A stretch of DNA of 64,000 nt from Corynebacterium jeddahense (GTDB lineage Bacteria; Actinomycetota; Actinomycetes; Mycobacteriales; Mycobacteriaceae), in contig NZ_CP063194.1 of NCBI RefSeq assembly GCF_028609865.1, forward strand, positions 1,550,001-1,614,000, read 5' to 3'. Positions 38,492 to 49,591 of this stretch are shown in pieces. The translations under genes and the position numbers were made by a program. The notes under the pieces were generated by a model, which worked only from the letters and a program-made list of their open reading frames with translations, was not told the origin of the DNA and did no database searches. Within the stretch, counting starts at the first letter, position 1. Each line of letters opens with the position of its first letter.

Positions 38492-38761
38492 TTAGCGGCG
38501 CAGGCCGAGGCGCGCGATGAGGTCGCGGTAGCGGTCCACGTTGTTCTCGCGCAGGTACTTCAGCAGGCTGCGGCGGCGACCGACGAGCAGCAGCAGGCCA
38601 CGGCGGGAGTGGTGATCGTGCTGGTGCTCCTTCAGGTGCTCGGTAAGGTTGTTGATGCGCTCGGTGAGCAGCGCGATCTGGGCCTCCGGGGAGCCGGTGT
38701 CGGTCTCGTGCAGGCCGTAGGCCTTGAGGATCTCGGCCTTCTTCTCAGTGGTCAGAGCCAT
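38492..38761 (-). CDS. rpsO: 30S ribosomal protein S15
   Basis: S15 binds the 16S rRNA central domain early in 30S assembly. The 89-residue protein starts [16 protein letters not shown] and contains [20 protein letters not shown], the loop [19 protein letters not shown] that contacts rRNA, and ends in LGLRR. It precedes pnp, the widespread rpsO-pnp order. Its 94-base leader can fold in alternative ways. Confidence 0.97.
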   Translation of the reverse strand: MALTTEKKAEILKAYGLHETDTGSPEAQIALLTERINNLTEHLKEHQHDHHSRRGLLLLVGRRRSLLKYLRENNVDRYRDLIARLGLRR

Positions 38762-38855
38762 CGAGGGTTCTCCTTTATTGCAGTCCGCACTCGTTCACGT
38801 AGTTCAGCCGCGCGCAACCACTGCGGACCGCAGTCGCGCGCAGGACAAGGTGAGG
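38762..38855 (-). promoter_or_regulatory. rpsO leader with alternative RNA pairings
   Basis: In the transcript, ACTGCGG pairs with CCGCAGT in a hairpin (around 38819-38834, extended by GCGCGC arms to 38810-38841). Nearer the ribosome site, TGCGGA (about 38784-38789) can instead pair with the UCCGCA of that hairpin. The second pairing lies close to AAAGGAG. S15 represses its own mRNA in several phyla, so this may be an autoregulatory leader; this is inference. Confidence 0.4.
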
Positions 38856-39806
38856 TTACACGACCGGGGTCTCGCGGGCCAAACCGGTGAGCCGCTGCAT
38901 GAACTCGGCGAGGAAGCGCTCCACGTCGACGTCGATGGCCACGTGGGCGGACTTCACCGGGTCGTTGAGACACATCTCGTCGCCGATGGTGCGCCCCCGC
39001 GTCGGGCCGTCCGTGTCCACCTTGAGGTTGATGGGCAGGGTGGACACGAGCGTCGGATCGGCGGCGACCGCCACGGCGAGCGGGTCGTGCAGCCCGCAGC
39101 CGCCGAGGTGGGGCGCGGTGGTCTCGTACGCCTTGATGTAGTAGTTCGTCGCCTTGGCCAGGAAGTCCCCGCCCGCGGTGTTGAGCTTTTCCCACTCCTC
39201 CGACTCCACCACGGTGAGCAGCGTCTGCAGCGTGACGTCGAGGCCGATCATCGTGATGTCTTTGCACGCGCGGAACACCCGGTCCGCCCCGTCCGGGTCC
39301 TGGTTGATGTTCGCCTCCGCGTAGGCGGTGACGTTGCCGGGCACGGTCAGGGCGCCGCCCATGCACACGATGTGGGCCCGCTCGGCGAACGCGGGGTCCT
39401 GCTCCACCGCGGCAGCGACCGTGGTGAGCGGGCCGACCGGCACGATGACAAGGTCGTCGCCGTAGTGGTGGGCGGCCCGGACCATGAAGTCGACGGCGGA
39501 GGCAGGTTCGACGGAACGTTCTGCGTCGTAAAGCGGCGCCTCCCCCACGCCGTTGACGCCGTGGATGAACTGGGAAATCTCCATGACCTCGAAGCCGTCC
39601 GGCTGCGGGCCGGCGTAGACGGGGATGTCGCGGCGGCCGAACAGCTCGAGGATGGCGAGCGAGTTGCGCACAGCCTGGTCCACCTCGACGTTGCCGTACG
39701 TGCACGTCACGCCGATGAGCTCGAGCTCCGGCGAGGCGAGCGCGTAGGCGATCGCCAGCGCGTCGTCAATGCCGGTGTCTACGTCCAAGATGAGCTTGCG
39801 GGCCAT
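38856..39806 (-). CDS. Inosine-uridine preferring nucleoside hydrolase
   Basis: IunH-type enzymes cleave ribonucleosides to base and ribose. The 316-residue protein begins MARKLILDVDTGIDDALAI, with the DTDxGxDD-type calcium site as DVDTGIDDA. It has VPVGPLTTVAAAVEQDP, MGGALTVPGNVTAYAEANINQDPDG and the C-terminal HDPLAVAVAADP aspartate. Such a gene lies beside ribF in several corynebacteria. It ends exactly one base before the ribF stop codon's complement, so the two are co-transcribed with ribF first. Confidence 0.92.
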   Translation of the reverse strand: MARKLILDVDTGIDDALAIAYALASPELELIGVTCTYGNVEVDQAVRNSLAILELFGRRDIPVYAGPQPDGFEVMEISQFIHGVNGVGEAPLYDAERSVEPASAVDFMVRAAHHYGDDLVIVPVGPLTTVAAAVEQDPAFAERAHIVCMGGALTVPGNVTAYAEANINQDPDGADRVFRACKDITMIGLDVTLQTLLTVVESEEWEKLNTAGGDFLAKATNYYIKAYETTAPHLGGCGLHDPLAVAVAADPTLVSTLPINLKVDTDGPTRGRTIGDEMCLNDPVKSAHVAIDVDVERFLAEFMQRLTGLARETPVV

Positions 39807-40784
39807 TTACACTCCTAGGATTTCGCGGGTGGTGCGCACGTCACGGGCCATGTTATCGAGCAACTCGTCGACGGAGTTGAACTTCACCATGTCGCGGACC
39901 TTGCCCACGAACTCGACGCGCGCCAGACGCCCGTACAGGTCGGCGTCCCGGTCGAGGACGAACGATTCCACGCTGCGGCGCGCGTCCCCGAACGTGGGGT
40001 TCGTGCCCACCGAGATCGCCGCCGGGTAGCGCATGCCCGGCTCCATGTCGCCGTCGATCGGCCCGGCGGTCGCGCCGTCGATGATGGTGAGCCAGCCGGC
40101 GTACACCCCGTCCGCGGGAACGGCGGAGGTTTCGGGGGCGTACTGGTTCGCCGTCGGGTACCCCAGCTCCTTGCCGCCGCGGCCGGCGCCGCGCTCGATC
40201 GGGGCGATGACGGAGAAGTGCCGCCCCATGAACTCCGTCGCGGCGTGAACGTCGCCGCCGGACAGCTGCTCGCGGATGGCCGTAGAGCAGACGCGCACGC
40301 CGCCGTCGGCAAGCAGCTGCACGACGTCGACCTCGATGCCCGCGGCGCTGCCGAGCTGCGCCATCGTCGACGCCGTTCCCGCGGCGTCGCGCCCGAACGT
40401 GAAGTTCTCCCCCACCACCACGCGCTTGGCGTGCAGCAGCCCGGCGAGTACCTCGGTGACGTAGTCTTCGGGGCTCATGCCGGCGAGCTCCTCGCGGAAG
40501 TCGATCACCAGCAGGTCGTCCACCCCGAGCTCCGCGATGTGGCGGGCGCGCTCGTCGAGCGGCATGAGCGCGGCCGGGGCGTGCTCCCGGGCGAAAATGG
40601 TCACGGGGTGCGGGTCGAACGTCATCACCACGCACGGCACGCCGAGCTCCCGCGCGGTGGCGACCGCCTGCGAAATCAGCAGCTGGTGGCCGCGGTGCAC
40701 CCCGTCGAAGACGCCGATAGTGACCACCGTGCCGGTCTCCGCGAAGGATTCCGGCACGTTTGCAAGCCCACGCAGAATGTCCAC
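39807..40784 (-). CDS. ribF: Bifunctional riboflavin kinase/FMN adenylyltransferase
   Basis: RibF converts riboflavin to FMN and FAD. The 325-residue protein has the nucleotidyltransferase GVFDGVHRGHQLL near residues 25-37, TFDPHP and the adenylyltransferase ending STAIREQLSGGDV. The kinase domain follows from about 185 with RGAGRGGKELGYPTANQ and VESFVLDRDADLYG. The start chosen is GTG at 40784 ((M)DILRGLANVP), aligned with C. glutamicum RibF; a GTG at 40793 is possible. truB diverges 30 bases away. Confidence 0.95.
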   Translation of the reverse strand: MDILRGLANVPESFAETGTVVTIGVFDGVHRGHQLLISQAVATARELGVPCVVMTFDPHPVTIFAREHAPAALMPLDERARHIAELGVDDLLVIDFREELAGMSPEDYVTEVLAGLLHAKRVVVGENFTFGRDAAGTASTMAQLGSAAGIEVDVVQLLADGGVRVCSTAIREQLSGGDVHAATEFMGRHFSVIAPIERGAGRGGKELGYPTANQYAPETSAVPADGVYAGWLTIIDGATAGPIDGDMEPGMRYPAAISVGTNPTFGDARRSVESFVLDRDADLYGRLARVEFVGKVRDMVKFNSVDELLDNMARDVRTTREILGV

Positions 40785-40814
40785 CTGGGACACACTACGG
40801 CATACTCGACACCC

Positions 40815-41708
40815 ATGAACGATCCCCTCGCAGCCTCCGGCATTGTCGTCGTTGACAAGCCGCAGGGCCTGACCAGCCACGACGTCGTGGCCCGCCTGCG
40901 CCGCATCTTCGGCACCCGCAAGGTCGGCCACGCCGGCACGCTCGACCCCATGGCCACGGGCGTCCTCGTCGCCGGCATCGAGCGGGGCACGAAGCTGCTC
41001 GCCCACCTCGTCGCGCACGACAAGGTCTACGAGACGACGATCCGCCTCGGTGCCTCGACGACGACGGACGACGCCGAAGGGGACGTCGTCGACACGCACG
41101 ACGCCTCCGCGGTCACCGACGAGGCGATCCGCGCCGAAGTCGCGCGGCTGACCGGCGAAATCATGCAGGTGCCGTCGAAGGTCTCCGCAATCAAGATCGG
41201 CGGCCGGCGCGCCCACGAGCTTGCGCGCGCGGGCGAGGAGGTAGACATCCCGGCGCGGCCGGTCACCATCCACGCCTTCGACCTCGCCGAGATGCGCCGC
41301 CACGACGGCGTCGTCGACGCCGACGCGCGGGTCCACTGCTCCTCCGGCACCTACGTCCGCTCGCTCGGGCGCGACCTCGGCGCCGCCCTCGGCGTAGGCG
41401 GGCATCTCATTGCGTTGCGACGCCTCCGGGTCGGCCCCTTCACCATCTCCGCCGCGCGCACCCTGGACCAGCTCGAGGACGCCCCGGCGCTTTCCCTCAC
41501 CCTCGACGAGGCCCTCACTCGCGCGTGGCCGGTCCTCGACGTGACGGAGGAGGAGTACGCGGCGCTGGCGATGGGCAAATGGCTCGAGCCGCGGGGGCTC
41601 AAGGGCGTGCACGCCGCGGTCGGGCCGGACGGACGTGCGGTGGCGCTGGTGAAGGAGCAGGGCAAGCGGCTGGCGACGGTGTTTGTGGCGCGGCCGTCGA
41701 CGCTGTAG
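40815..41708 (+). CDS. truB: tRNA pseudouridine(55) synthase
   Basis: TruB makes pseudouridine at position 55 in the T-arm of tRNAs. The 297-residue protein starts with SGIVVVDKPQGLTSHDVV and carries the catalytic aspartate in GHAGTLDPMATGVL (residue 43 region). KVYETTIRLGAST and the SSGTYVRSLGRDLG segment are further hallmarks, and a C-terminal PUA-like domain follows. The ATG at 40815 diverges from ribF. Confidence 0.95.
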   Translation: MNDPLAASGIVVVDKPQGLTSHDVVARLRRIFGTRKVGHAGTLDPMATGVLVAGIERGTKLLAHLVAHDKVYETTIRLGASTTTDDAEGDVVDTHDASAVTDEAIRAEVARLTGEIMQVPSKVSAIKIGGRRAHELARAGEEVDIPARPVTIHAFDLAEMRRHDGVVDADARVHCSSGTYVRSLGRDLGAALGVGGHLIALRRLRVGPFTISAARTLDQLEDAPALSLTLDEALTRAWPVLDVTEEEYAALAMGKWLEPRGLKGVHAAVGPDGRAVALVKEQGKRLATVFVARPSTL

Positions 41709-41747
41709 CGGCTGGGGGCGTGTTTCCGGGGTGTGTTGGGGTGCGTT

Positions 41748-41777
41748 GGCTGCCCCTTCTCGCCTAGGTGGGGAGCC
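41748..41777. terminator. Weak hairpin between truB and pptA
   Basis: GGCTGCCCC and GGGGAGCC can pair with one mismatch around a 13-base loop in the 73-base gap between convergent genes. No T-run, so support is modest. Confidence 0.3.
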
Positions 41778-41781
41778 GCCC

Positions 41782-42435
41782 CTACCGCACGTACGTCGAC
41801 GCGATGACGTAGCCACCGCGCACGACCCAGCGCCCCTCGAACATGGGCACCGGCGCCGGGCGGGCGAGCAGCTGGGAGATGAACGTGCCGTCGGCGCGCA
41901 GCTCGATCTCGGCCTCGTCGAAGTCGAGCCACCTGCGCGTCATCGGGTACCAGCACTTGTAGGTGGCTTCCTTGGCGCAGAACAGCAGCCTGTCCGCCCA
42001 CTCGTGGCCGGCGGCGCGCATGCGCTCGACCATGGCGATCTCGGTTTCGCTGGCGATGGAGTGGAGTACGCCCGCGGGCAGCGGCTCCGCCGGCTCAGCG
42101 TCGAGGCCCATCGAGTGCACGTGGCGGGTCGAGGCCGCCACCGCCGCGCGCAGCCCGTCGGTGTGGGTGAGCGAGCCGGTGTATCCCTCCGGCCACAGTG
42201 GCATGCCGCGCTCCCCGCGCAGGATCGCGCCGCTGGCGGCCACGCCGAGCTCGCGAAGTGCCTGGTGGGCGCACCATCGGGCGTCGCCAAACTCGCCCTT
42301 GCGCACGTCGACGGCGGCCTTGACCACGTTGCGCTCATCCGGGTGCAGGTGCTCGTAGTGGGTGAGATCGCCCGCGTCGTCGGTGAGGTGGAAAACGCAG
42401 CGCGCCTCCGGCGGAAACAGTGAGAGGTCCTGCAT
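41782..42435 (-). CDS. 4'-phosphopantetheinyl transferase
   Basis: This enzyme attaches the phosphopantetheine arm to carrier domains, needed in corynebacteria for fatty acid synthase and mycolate polyketide synthase. The 217-residue Sfp/EntD-type protein has GSLTHTDGLRAAV, the magnesium motif MGLDAEP (GxDxE variant, with Asp-Ala-Glu) and LLFCAKEATYKCWYP, the W/FSxKEAxxK motif. It is the last gene of the minus-strand cluster; its ATG overlaps the stop of the phosphoesterase gene by one base (TGATG). Confidence 0.92.
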   Translation of the reverse strand: MQDLSLFPPEARCVFHLTDDAGDLTHYEHLHPDERNVVKAAVDVRKGEFGDARWCAHQALRELGVAASGAILRGERGMPLWPEGYTGSLTHTDGLRAAVAASTRHVHSMGLDAEPAEPLPAGVLHSIASETEIAMVERMRAAGHEWADRLLFCAKEATYKCWYPMTRRWLDFDEAEIELRADGTFISQLLARPAPVPMFEGRWVVRGGYVIASTYVR

Positions 42436-43235
42436 CACAGCTGAACCTCCATCACCGGGTACGGGAACGGCTGCCCGGACGGGTGGCGCTCCCACTCGCG
42501 CGGGTAGCCGAGTGAGACCTCGATGTGCTCCACGCCGTCGACGACCGTCACGCCGGGCATGTGCAGGTGGCCGTAGATCACCTGCTGCGCGCCGTAGCGC
42601 TGCGGCCACGTGCGGGTGTGCCGGGTGCCGCACCACAGCGCGATCTCGGACCAGCGCATCTGCTGCACCGGCTCCTGCACGAGCGGCCAGTGGTTGATCA
42701 GGATCGTCGGTCCGCTGATGCGCGAGAGCCGTTTCGTCGTGTAGGCGAGGCGGTCCCAGCACCAGGCGCGGATGTCCACGAACGGGGCGATTGCGATCTC
42801 GTCCGTCATCACCACGTTCTTCTCGTGGGCGGCCGCGAGGGCGTCCTCGACGCTCAGGTCGTGGGCGCGGAACGAGTAGTCGTACAGGGTGAACAGCGGG
42901 CACACGGTGACGCCGCCGAACACCGGGTAGCGGTCCTCCGGGGTGATCACGCCGAGCGAGCGCATCGACTGCACGAGCATCGTGTACTTCTCGCGGCCCC
43001 GGTGCCGGTCCGCCGAGCGGCAGAACAGCTCGTGGTTGCCGGGCACCCAGATGACGGTGTCGAAGCGCTCGGCGAGCTCCCCCATCACCTGGGTGATCAG
43101 CTCCTGGCGCTCGGCGACGTCGCCGGCGACGATGAGCCAGTCCGACGGGTCAGCCGGCCGGATCGAGTCGATGTGGGGGCCGTTGCGCTTCACCGCCGCA
43201 TGCAGGTCGCTCACTGCCCACAAGGTTGTTGTCAT
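42435..43235 (-). CDS. Metallophosphoesterase
   Basis: The 266-residue protein has the calcineurin-like phosphoesterase motifs: VSDLHAA (DxH), VAGDVAER (GDxxxx), PGNHELF (GNHE), NHWPL and YGHLHMPG (GHxH). Substrate is unknown. It lies between the MATE transporter and pptA with overlapping stop/start codons on both sides (TAATG upstream, TGATG downstream), indicating translational coupling. Confidence 0.92.
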   Translation of the reverse strand: MTTTLWAVSDLHAAVKRNGPHIDSIRPADPSDWLIVAGDVAERQELITQVMGELAERFDTVIWVPGNHELFCRSADRHRGREKYTMLVQSMRSLGVITPEDRYPVFGGVTVCPLFTLYDYSFRAHDLSVEDALAAAHEKNVVMTDEIAIAPFVDIRAWCWDRLAYTTKRLSRISGPTILINHWPLVQEPVQQMRWSEIALWCGTRHTRTWPQRYGAQQVIYGHLHMPGVTVVDGVEHIEVSLGYPREWERHPSGQPFPYPVMEVQL

Positions 43236-44563
43236 TACTCCGTCCTTCCGTCGGACACGCCCGCGACGGCCCAGCGCATCGAGCGGAACCGCCACACCAC
43301 GCCCACGAGCCGCGCGAGCACCTGCGCGAGCTGGCCCACCCAGATCCCGGTGAGTCCCCAGCCGAACGCGCCTGATGCCAAGATAATCGGCAGCGCCACG
43401 CCGAGCAGCGAGAACAGCGTGAGGTTGCGCAGGAACGCGGCGTCGGACGCACCGAGCAGCACCCCGTCGAGGGCGAAGACGGCGCCGCCCGCCACGATCA
43501 TCGCGATGAGCAGCCACCACGGAGCCTGCAGCGTATCGACGACCTCCGGGTCGTCCGTGAACAACCCCTGAATCTGCCTGCCGAACACGGCGAACACGGC
43601 GGCGAGCCCCACCGCGAAGATCATCGAGTACCGCAGGGCCTGCGCCCCCACCGCGCGGGCTTCGTCGGCGCCGCCGCGCCCGAGGGCGGAGCCCGTGAGC
43701 GTCTGGGCAGCGATCGCCAGCGAGTCGAGCACGAGGGTGAGGAAGTTCCACAGCTGCAGCATGAGCTGGTGCGCGGCGAGCGCCGCCACGCCGAAGCGCC
43801 CCGCGACCGCCGCGGCGGTGAGCAGCGAGACCTGGAAGGACAGGGAGCGCACGATGAGGTCGCGTCCGAGCACGAGTTGGCGCCGGATGACGTCCCAGCG
43901 CGGCGCCCAGCTCCCGCCGTACTTCCCGTGTTCGCGGGTGAGCACGACGAGGAACAGCGCCGCGGTGATGCCCATGCCGAGGAGGTTGGCCACCGCCGAG
44001 CCGACGAGCCCGAAGCGCCTCACGAGCAGCGGCAGCGCCACCGCGCCGGGGACGAGCCCACACAGCGTGAGCAGGAACGGCAGCCGGGTGTTTTGCACCC
44101 CGCGCATCCAGCCGTTGCCGGCCATGATCACGAGCGTGAGCGGCACCGCGAACGCGCTCACCCGCATCCACGTCGCCGCGAGCGCGCCGGTGTCGGCGTG
44201 GCCGGATAGCGCGGTGGCGATCGGCTCGGCGAAGACGCCGACGATGAGCGCAAGCACCGTGCCGACGGCCAAGGCCACCCACGTCGCCTGCACCCCCTCC
44301 GCGACGGCGTCCTCGCGCCGGCCCGCGCCGAAGAAACGCGAGCTGCGCGCGGTCGTGCCGTACGAGAGGAACGTCAGCTGCGTGGTCACGGTGGACTGCA
44401 CTGCCGCGCCGGCGGCGAGGGCGGCCAGCTCGGCCGTGCCCAGGCGGCCCACCACCGCGGTGTCCAGCAGCAGGTAGAGCGGGTTGGCGGCGAGCACCCC
44501 GAGCGCGGGCAGAGCGAGGCGCAGGATCTCCCGGCCGACGTTTGCGGGCTGTGTGTGGGCCAT
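43235..44563 (-). CDS. MATE family (DinF-type) efflux transporter
   Basis: MATE proteins export drugs or metabolites using Na+ or H+. The 442-residue protein has twelve hydrophobic segments in two halves. The N-terminal REILRLALPALGVLAANPLYLLLDTAVVGRLG matches the DinF subgroup. The ATG at 44563 comes five bases after the nrnA stop. In corynebacteria such a dinF gene sits downstream of nrnA in the nusA-infB operon. Confidence 0.92.
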   Translation of the reverse strand: MAHTQPANVGREILRLALPALGVLAANPLYLLLDTAVVGRLGTAELAALAAGAAVQSTVTTQLTFLSYGTTARSSRFFGAGRREDAVAEGVQATWVALAVGTVLALIVGVFAEPIATALSGHADTGALAATWMRVSAFAVPLTLVIMAGNGWMRGVQNTRLPFLLTLCGLVPGAVALPLLVRRFGLVGSAVANLLGMGITAALFLVVLTREHGKYGGSWAPRWDVIRRQLVLGRDLIVRSLSFQVSLLTAAAVAGRFGVAALAAHQLMLQLWNFLTLVLDSLAIAAQTLTGSALGRGGADEARAVGAQALRYSMIFAVGLAAVFAVFGRQIQGLFTDDPEVVDTLQAPWWLLIAMIVAGGAVFALDGVLLGASDAAFLRNLTLFSLLGVALPIILASGAFGWGLTGIWVGQLAQVLARLVGVVWRFRSMRWAVAGVSDGRTE

Positions 44564-44567
44564 GCCG

Positions 44568-45563
44568 CTACGCCTGGGGCTGGGGTGCGGTGGGTTCCGG
44601 GATCGCGTCGATAAGCTCGCGCACGATCTCCTCCCTGCTGCCCGCCGCGGAGTAGCCGGCGGCAGCGCGGTGGCCCCCGCCGCCGAGGCGCGCGGCCACA
44701 CGGGAGACGTCGACGACCGTCGAGCGCAGCGAGAGCGCCCAGTACTCCGGCGCCTGCTGCTTGAGCACCACGCCAACGTCGGTGCCCTCGAGCGCGCGGG
44801 CGTAGTCGATGACGGCCTCGACCGCGGTTTGGCTCATCCGCGCGTGCAGCGGCAGCGGGATGGTGAGCACGGCGATGTCGAGCCCGTGGGCGGGGATGAT
44901 CTGGGTCTCGGCGAGCACCGCCCCCATGAGCTGGAGGTCGACGGCGCTCATCGTGTCCATAAGGTCGAGCGCGATCTGGCGCGTGTTCAGCCCGTATCCC
45001 ATGAGCTCCCCGGCGAGCGCGTGCATGCGCGGGCTGCCCCAGCGGAAGCTGCCCGTGTCCGTGACCAGGCCCGCGTAGAGGCAGTACGCGAGGTCGGTGT
45101 CCAGCTCGACGCCGAGGTAGGCGAACAGCTCGCGGATCATCGTCGTCGTGGACTCCGAATCCACGATGAGGTTGAGCCCGCCGAAGCCTGGGTTCGTCTT
45201 GTGGTGGTCGATGACCACCACCCGCGACGGGTCCGCCTCGATCGCGGGCTGGAAGGCCCCGGTGCGGTCGACGGAGGCGCAGTCCACGGTGACCACGAGC
45301 CCGTCCTTCGGCAGCGGCGTGCCGTAAGCGATCTCGTCGACGCCGGGCACGGTGCGCAGGTTCGCCGAGTGCGGCAGCGGCTGGCCGATGTGCGCGGACG
45401 CGTCCACGCCGAGCTGGCGCAGCCCGCCGACGAGCGCGCAGGCCGAGCCGACCGCGTCCGCGTCCGGCTTGACGTGCGCGACCACGCTCACCTTCTCGGC
45501 CGCGCGCAGGCGGTCAGCGACGGCCTCGAACTGCGCGGCCGCCCTGGGAAACAACGACGCCAT
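44568..45563 (-). CDS. nrnA: DHH family oligoribonuclease/pAp phosphatase
   Basis: NrnA-type enzymes degrade nano-RNA and 3'-phosphoadenosine 5'-phosphate. The 331-residue protein has VAHVKPDADAVGSACAL (DxD of the DHH domain), VTVDCAS, VIDHHKTNP (the DHH motif) and the DHHA1 end RLGGGGHRAAAGYS. The start at 45563 follows the rbfA stop by three bases. Conserved position after rbfA supports the assignment. Confidence 0.94.
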   Translation of the reverse strand: MASLFPRAAAQFEAVADRLRAAEKVSVVAHVKPDADAVGSACALVGGLRQLGVDASAHIGQPLPHSANLRTVPGVDEIAYGTPLPKDGLVVTVDCASVDRTGAFQPAIEADPSRVVVIDHHKTNPGFGGLNLIVDSESTTTMIRELFAYLGVELDTDLAYCLYAGLVTDTGSFRWGSPRMHALAGELMGYGLNTRQIALDLMDTMSAVDLQLMGAVLAETQIIPAHGLDIAVLTIPLPLHARMSQTAVEAVIDYARALEGTDVGVVLKQQAPEYWALSLRSTVVDVSRVAARLGGGGHRAAAGYSAAGSREEIVRELIDAIPEPTAPQPQA

Positions 45564-45566
45564 GTG

Positions 45567-46013
45567 CTACTCCGCGGCCGCGTCGCCGGGCCGCTTGTAC
45601 GGGTCGCTCTCCCCCGCCGGGGTCGCGTGCTCGCGCAGCTTCGCCAGCTCCTCGTCGCGCGCGCGGGCGCGGTTGAGCAGCTCCTCCATGTGCGCCGAGG
45701 ACTCCGGCACGGTGTCGCGCTCGAACGCGATCGTCGGGGTGAACCGCACGTTGAGCTGGTCGCCCACGATCTTGCGGATCTGCCCGCGGGCGCGGTGCAG
45801 CGCCTCCGCCGCCTGGTCGTAGTCCGGCTCGTCGTTGATGTCGCGGCCGCGGACGGTGTAGTACACCGTCGCGTCGTGCAGGTCGCCAGTGACGCGGGTG
45901 TCCGTGACGGTCACCAGCTCGAGGCGGGGATCTTTGATTTCGCGCTCGATGGCAGAGGCCACGATCGTCTGAATCTGCTTTGCCAAGCGCTGGGCGCGGG
46001 GGTTGTCAGCCAT
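45567..46013 (-). CDS. rbfA: Ribosome-binding factor A
   Basis: RbfA binds 30S precursors near helix 1 of 16S rRNA and is released late in assembly. The 148-residue protein has [26 protein letters not shown], a [12 protein letters not shown] strand and [20 protein letters not shown], all family features, plus an acidic tail. It follows infB after about 96 bases containing the inverted motif pair. Confidence 0.95.
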   Translation of the reverse strand: MADNPRAQRLAKQIQTIVASAIEREIKDPRLELVTVTDTRVTGDLHDATVYYTVRGRDINDEPDYDQAAEALHRARGQIRKIVGDQLNVRFTPTIAFERDTVPESSAHMEELLNRARARDEELAKLREHATPAGESDPYKRPGDAAAE

Positions 46014-46083
46014 GTCAACTCCTTCGTCAAAACTTCCGATAGTCTAACCCCCGCCCAGCGCGGGTTCGCGCGGAGCGGGGGCT

Positions 46084-46109
46084 CGTCGATACGCAATTGC
46101 GTTGCGACG
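46084..46109. repeat. Abutting inverted pair of the dispersed motif after infB
   Basis: CGTCGATACGCAA (46084-46096) is followed with no spacer by TTGCGTTGCGACG (46097-46109), centred on GCAATTGC. It ends at the base before the infB stop-codon complement. The pair can form a hairpin and may act as a terminator or attenuator before rbfA. Confidence 0.7.
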
Positions 46110-49004
<2,895 letters not shown>

Positions 49005-49110
49005 GTGTCTCCTTGGTGTTCATGCTAGGAGCACGGCGCCGTCCGGCTACCGGCCCCTAGACGTGGTCAGTGACTTTCATCGCTGATGCTGCTTCATGGT
49101 TGCGTACTCA

Positions 49111-49443
49111 TCAGTGTTCGGTCTTTCCTTTATCGTCTGGGTCTGTTGCGCCGTCGCAGTTGCGTTGCGACGACCCAAGGTACGTACGTACATGACCTAG
49201 ATCCGCTTGCGCGGACAGACGGAGCGCCCGCCCGAAGGCGCGGCGTTGTTCCGCCAGCTCAACTGCGTCCAGCGTCGGGGTGATCCACGCGCCACGACCA
49301 GGAAGCTTCCTGGCCGGGTCCGCGAGCACTCTCCCCGGCACGTCCGGATCGGCGACGACCCGCAGCAACTGCGTATCAGGCTGCGGGACCCGGGTGGCAA
49401 TGCAGGTACGGGTGCGGATGGGCTGCTTGCGTGTTCCGCTCAT
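49111..49443 (-). CDS. ylxR: YlxR (DUF448) RNA-binding protein
   Basis: A 110-residue YlxR-family protein, encoded between nusA and infB as in most bacteria. Signatures are RTCIATR, LLRVVADP, the GRGAWITPT loop and RRAFGRALR. YlxR proteins bind RNA and have been linked to RNase P modulation. The ATG at 49443 gives MSGTRKQPIRTRTC; the frame is open farther upstream but aligned relatives start here. An inverted motif copy (49160-49172) lies within the C-terminal codons. Confidence 0.9.
   Translation of the reverse strand: MSGTRKQPIRTRTCIATRVPQPDTQLLRVVADPDVPGRVLADPARKLPGRGAWITPTLDAVELAEQRRAFGRALRLSAQADLGHVRTYLGSSQRNCDGATDPDDKGKTEH
49160..49172 (-). repeat. Dispersed motif copy TTGCGTTGCGACG in ylxR
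   Basis: Exact copy of the TTGCGTTGCGACG variant, preceded by CGTCGCAG so that GTCGC-AGTTGCGTT-GCGAC forms a short hairpin. Confidence 0.6.
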
Positions 49444-49540
49444 CCGCGTCCTTCCCGTTCCACACAGTTTCACTACCGTTTACTGCCGCCCTCGCCGCAC
49501 CGGTCGTGCGGACGTCAAGCCGTATCACACTGTACGCCAA

Positions 49541-49569
49541 AACCCGCCGGAACCATATTTCCAGCGGGT
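49541..49569 (-). terminator. Possible attenuator/terminator after nusA
   Basis: On the minus strand ACCCGCTGGAAATATGGTTCCGGCGGGTTTT folds into an ACCCGC/GCGGGT stem with inner GGAA/TTCC pairing and a TTTT tail, 23 bases after the nusA stop. Confidence 0.6.
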
Positions 49570-49591
49570 ATGGGAATCACACGGGTGAGAT

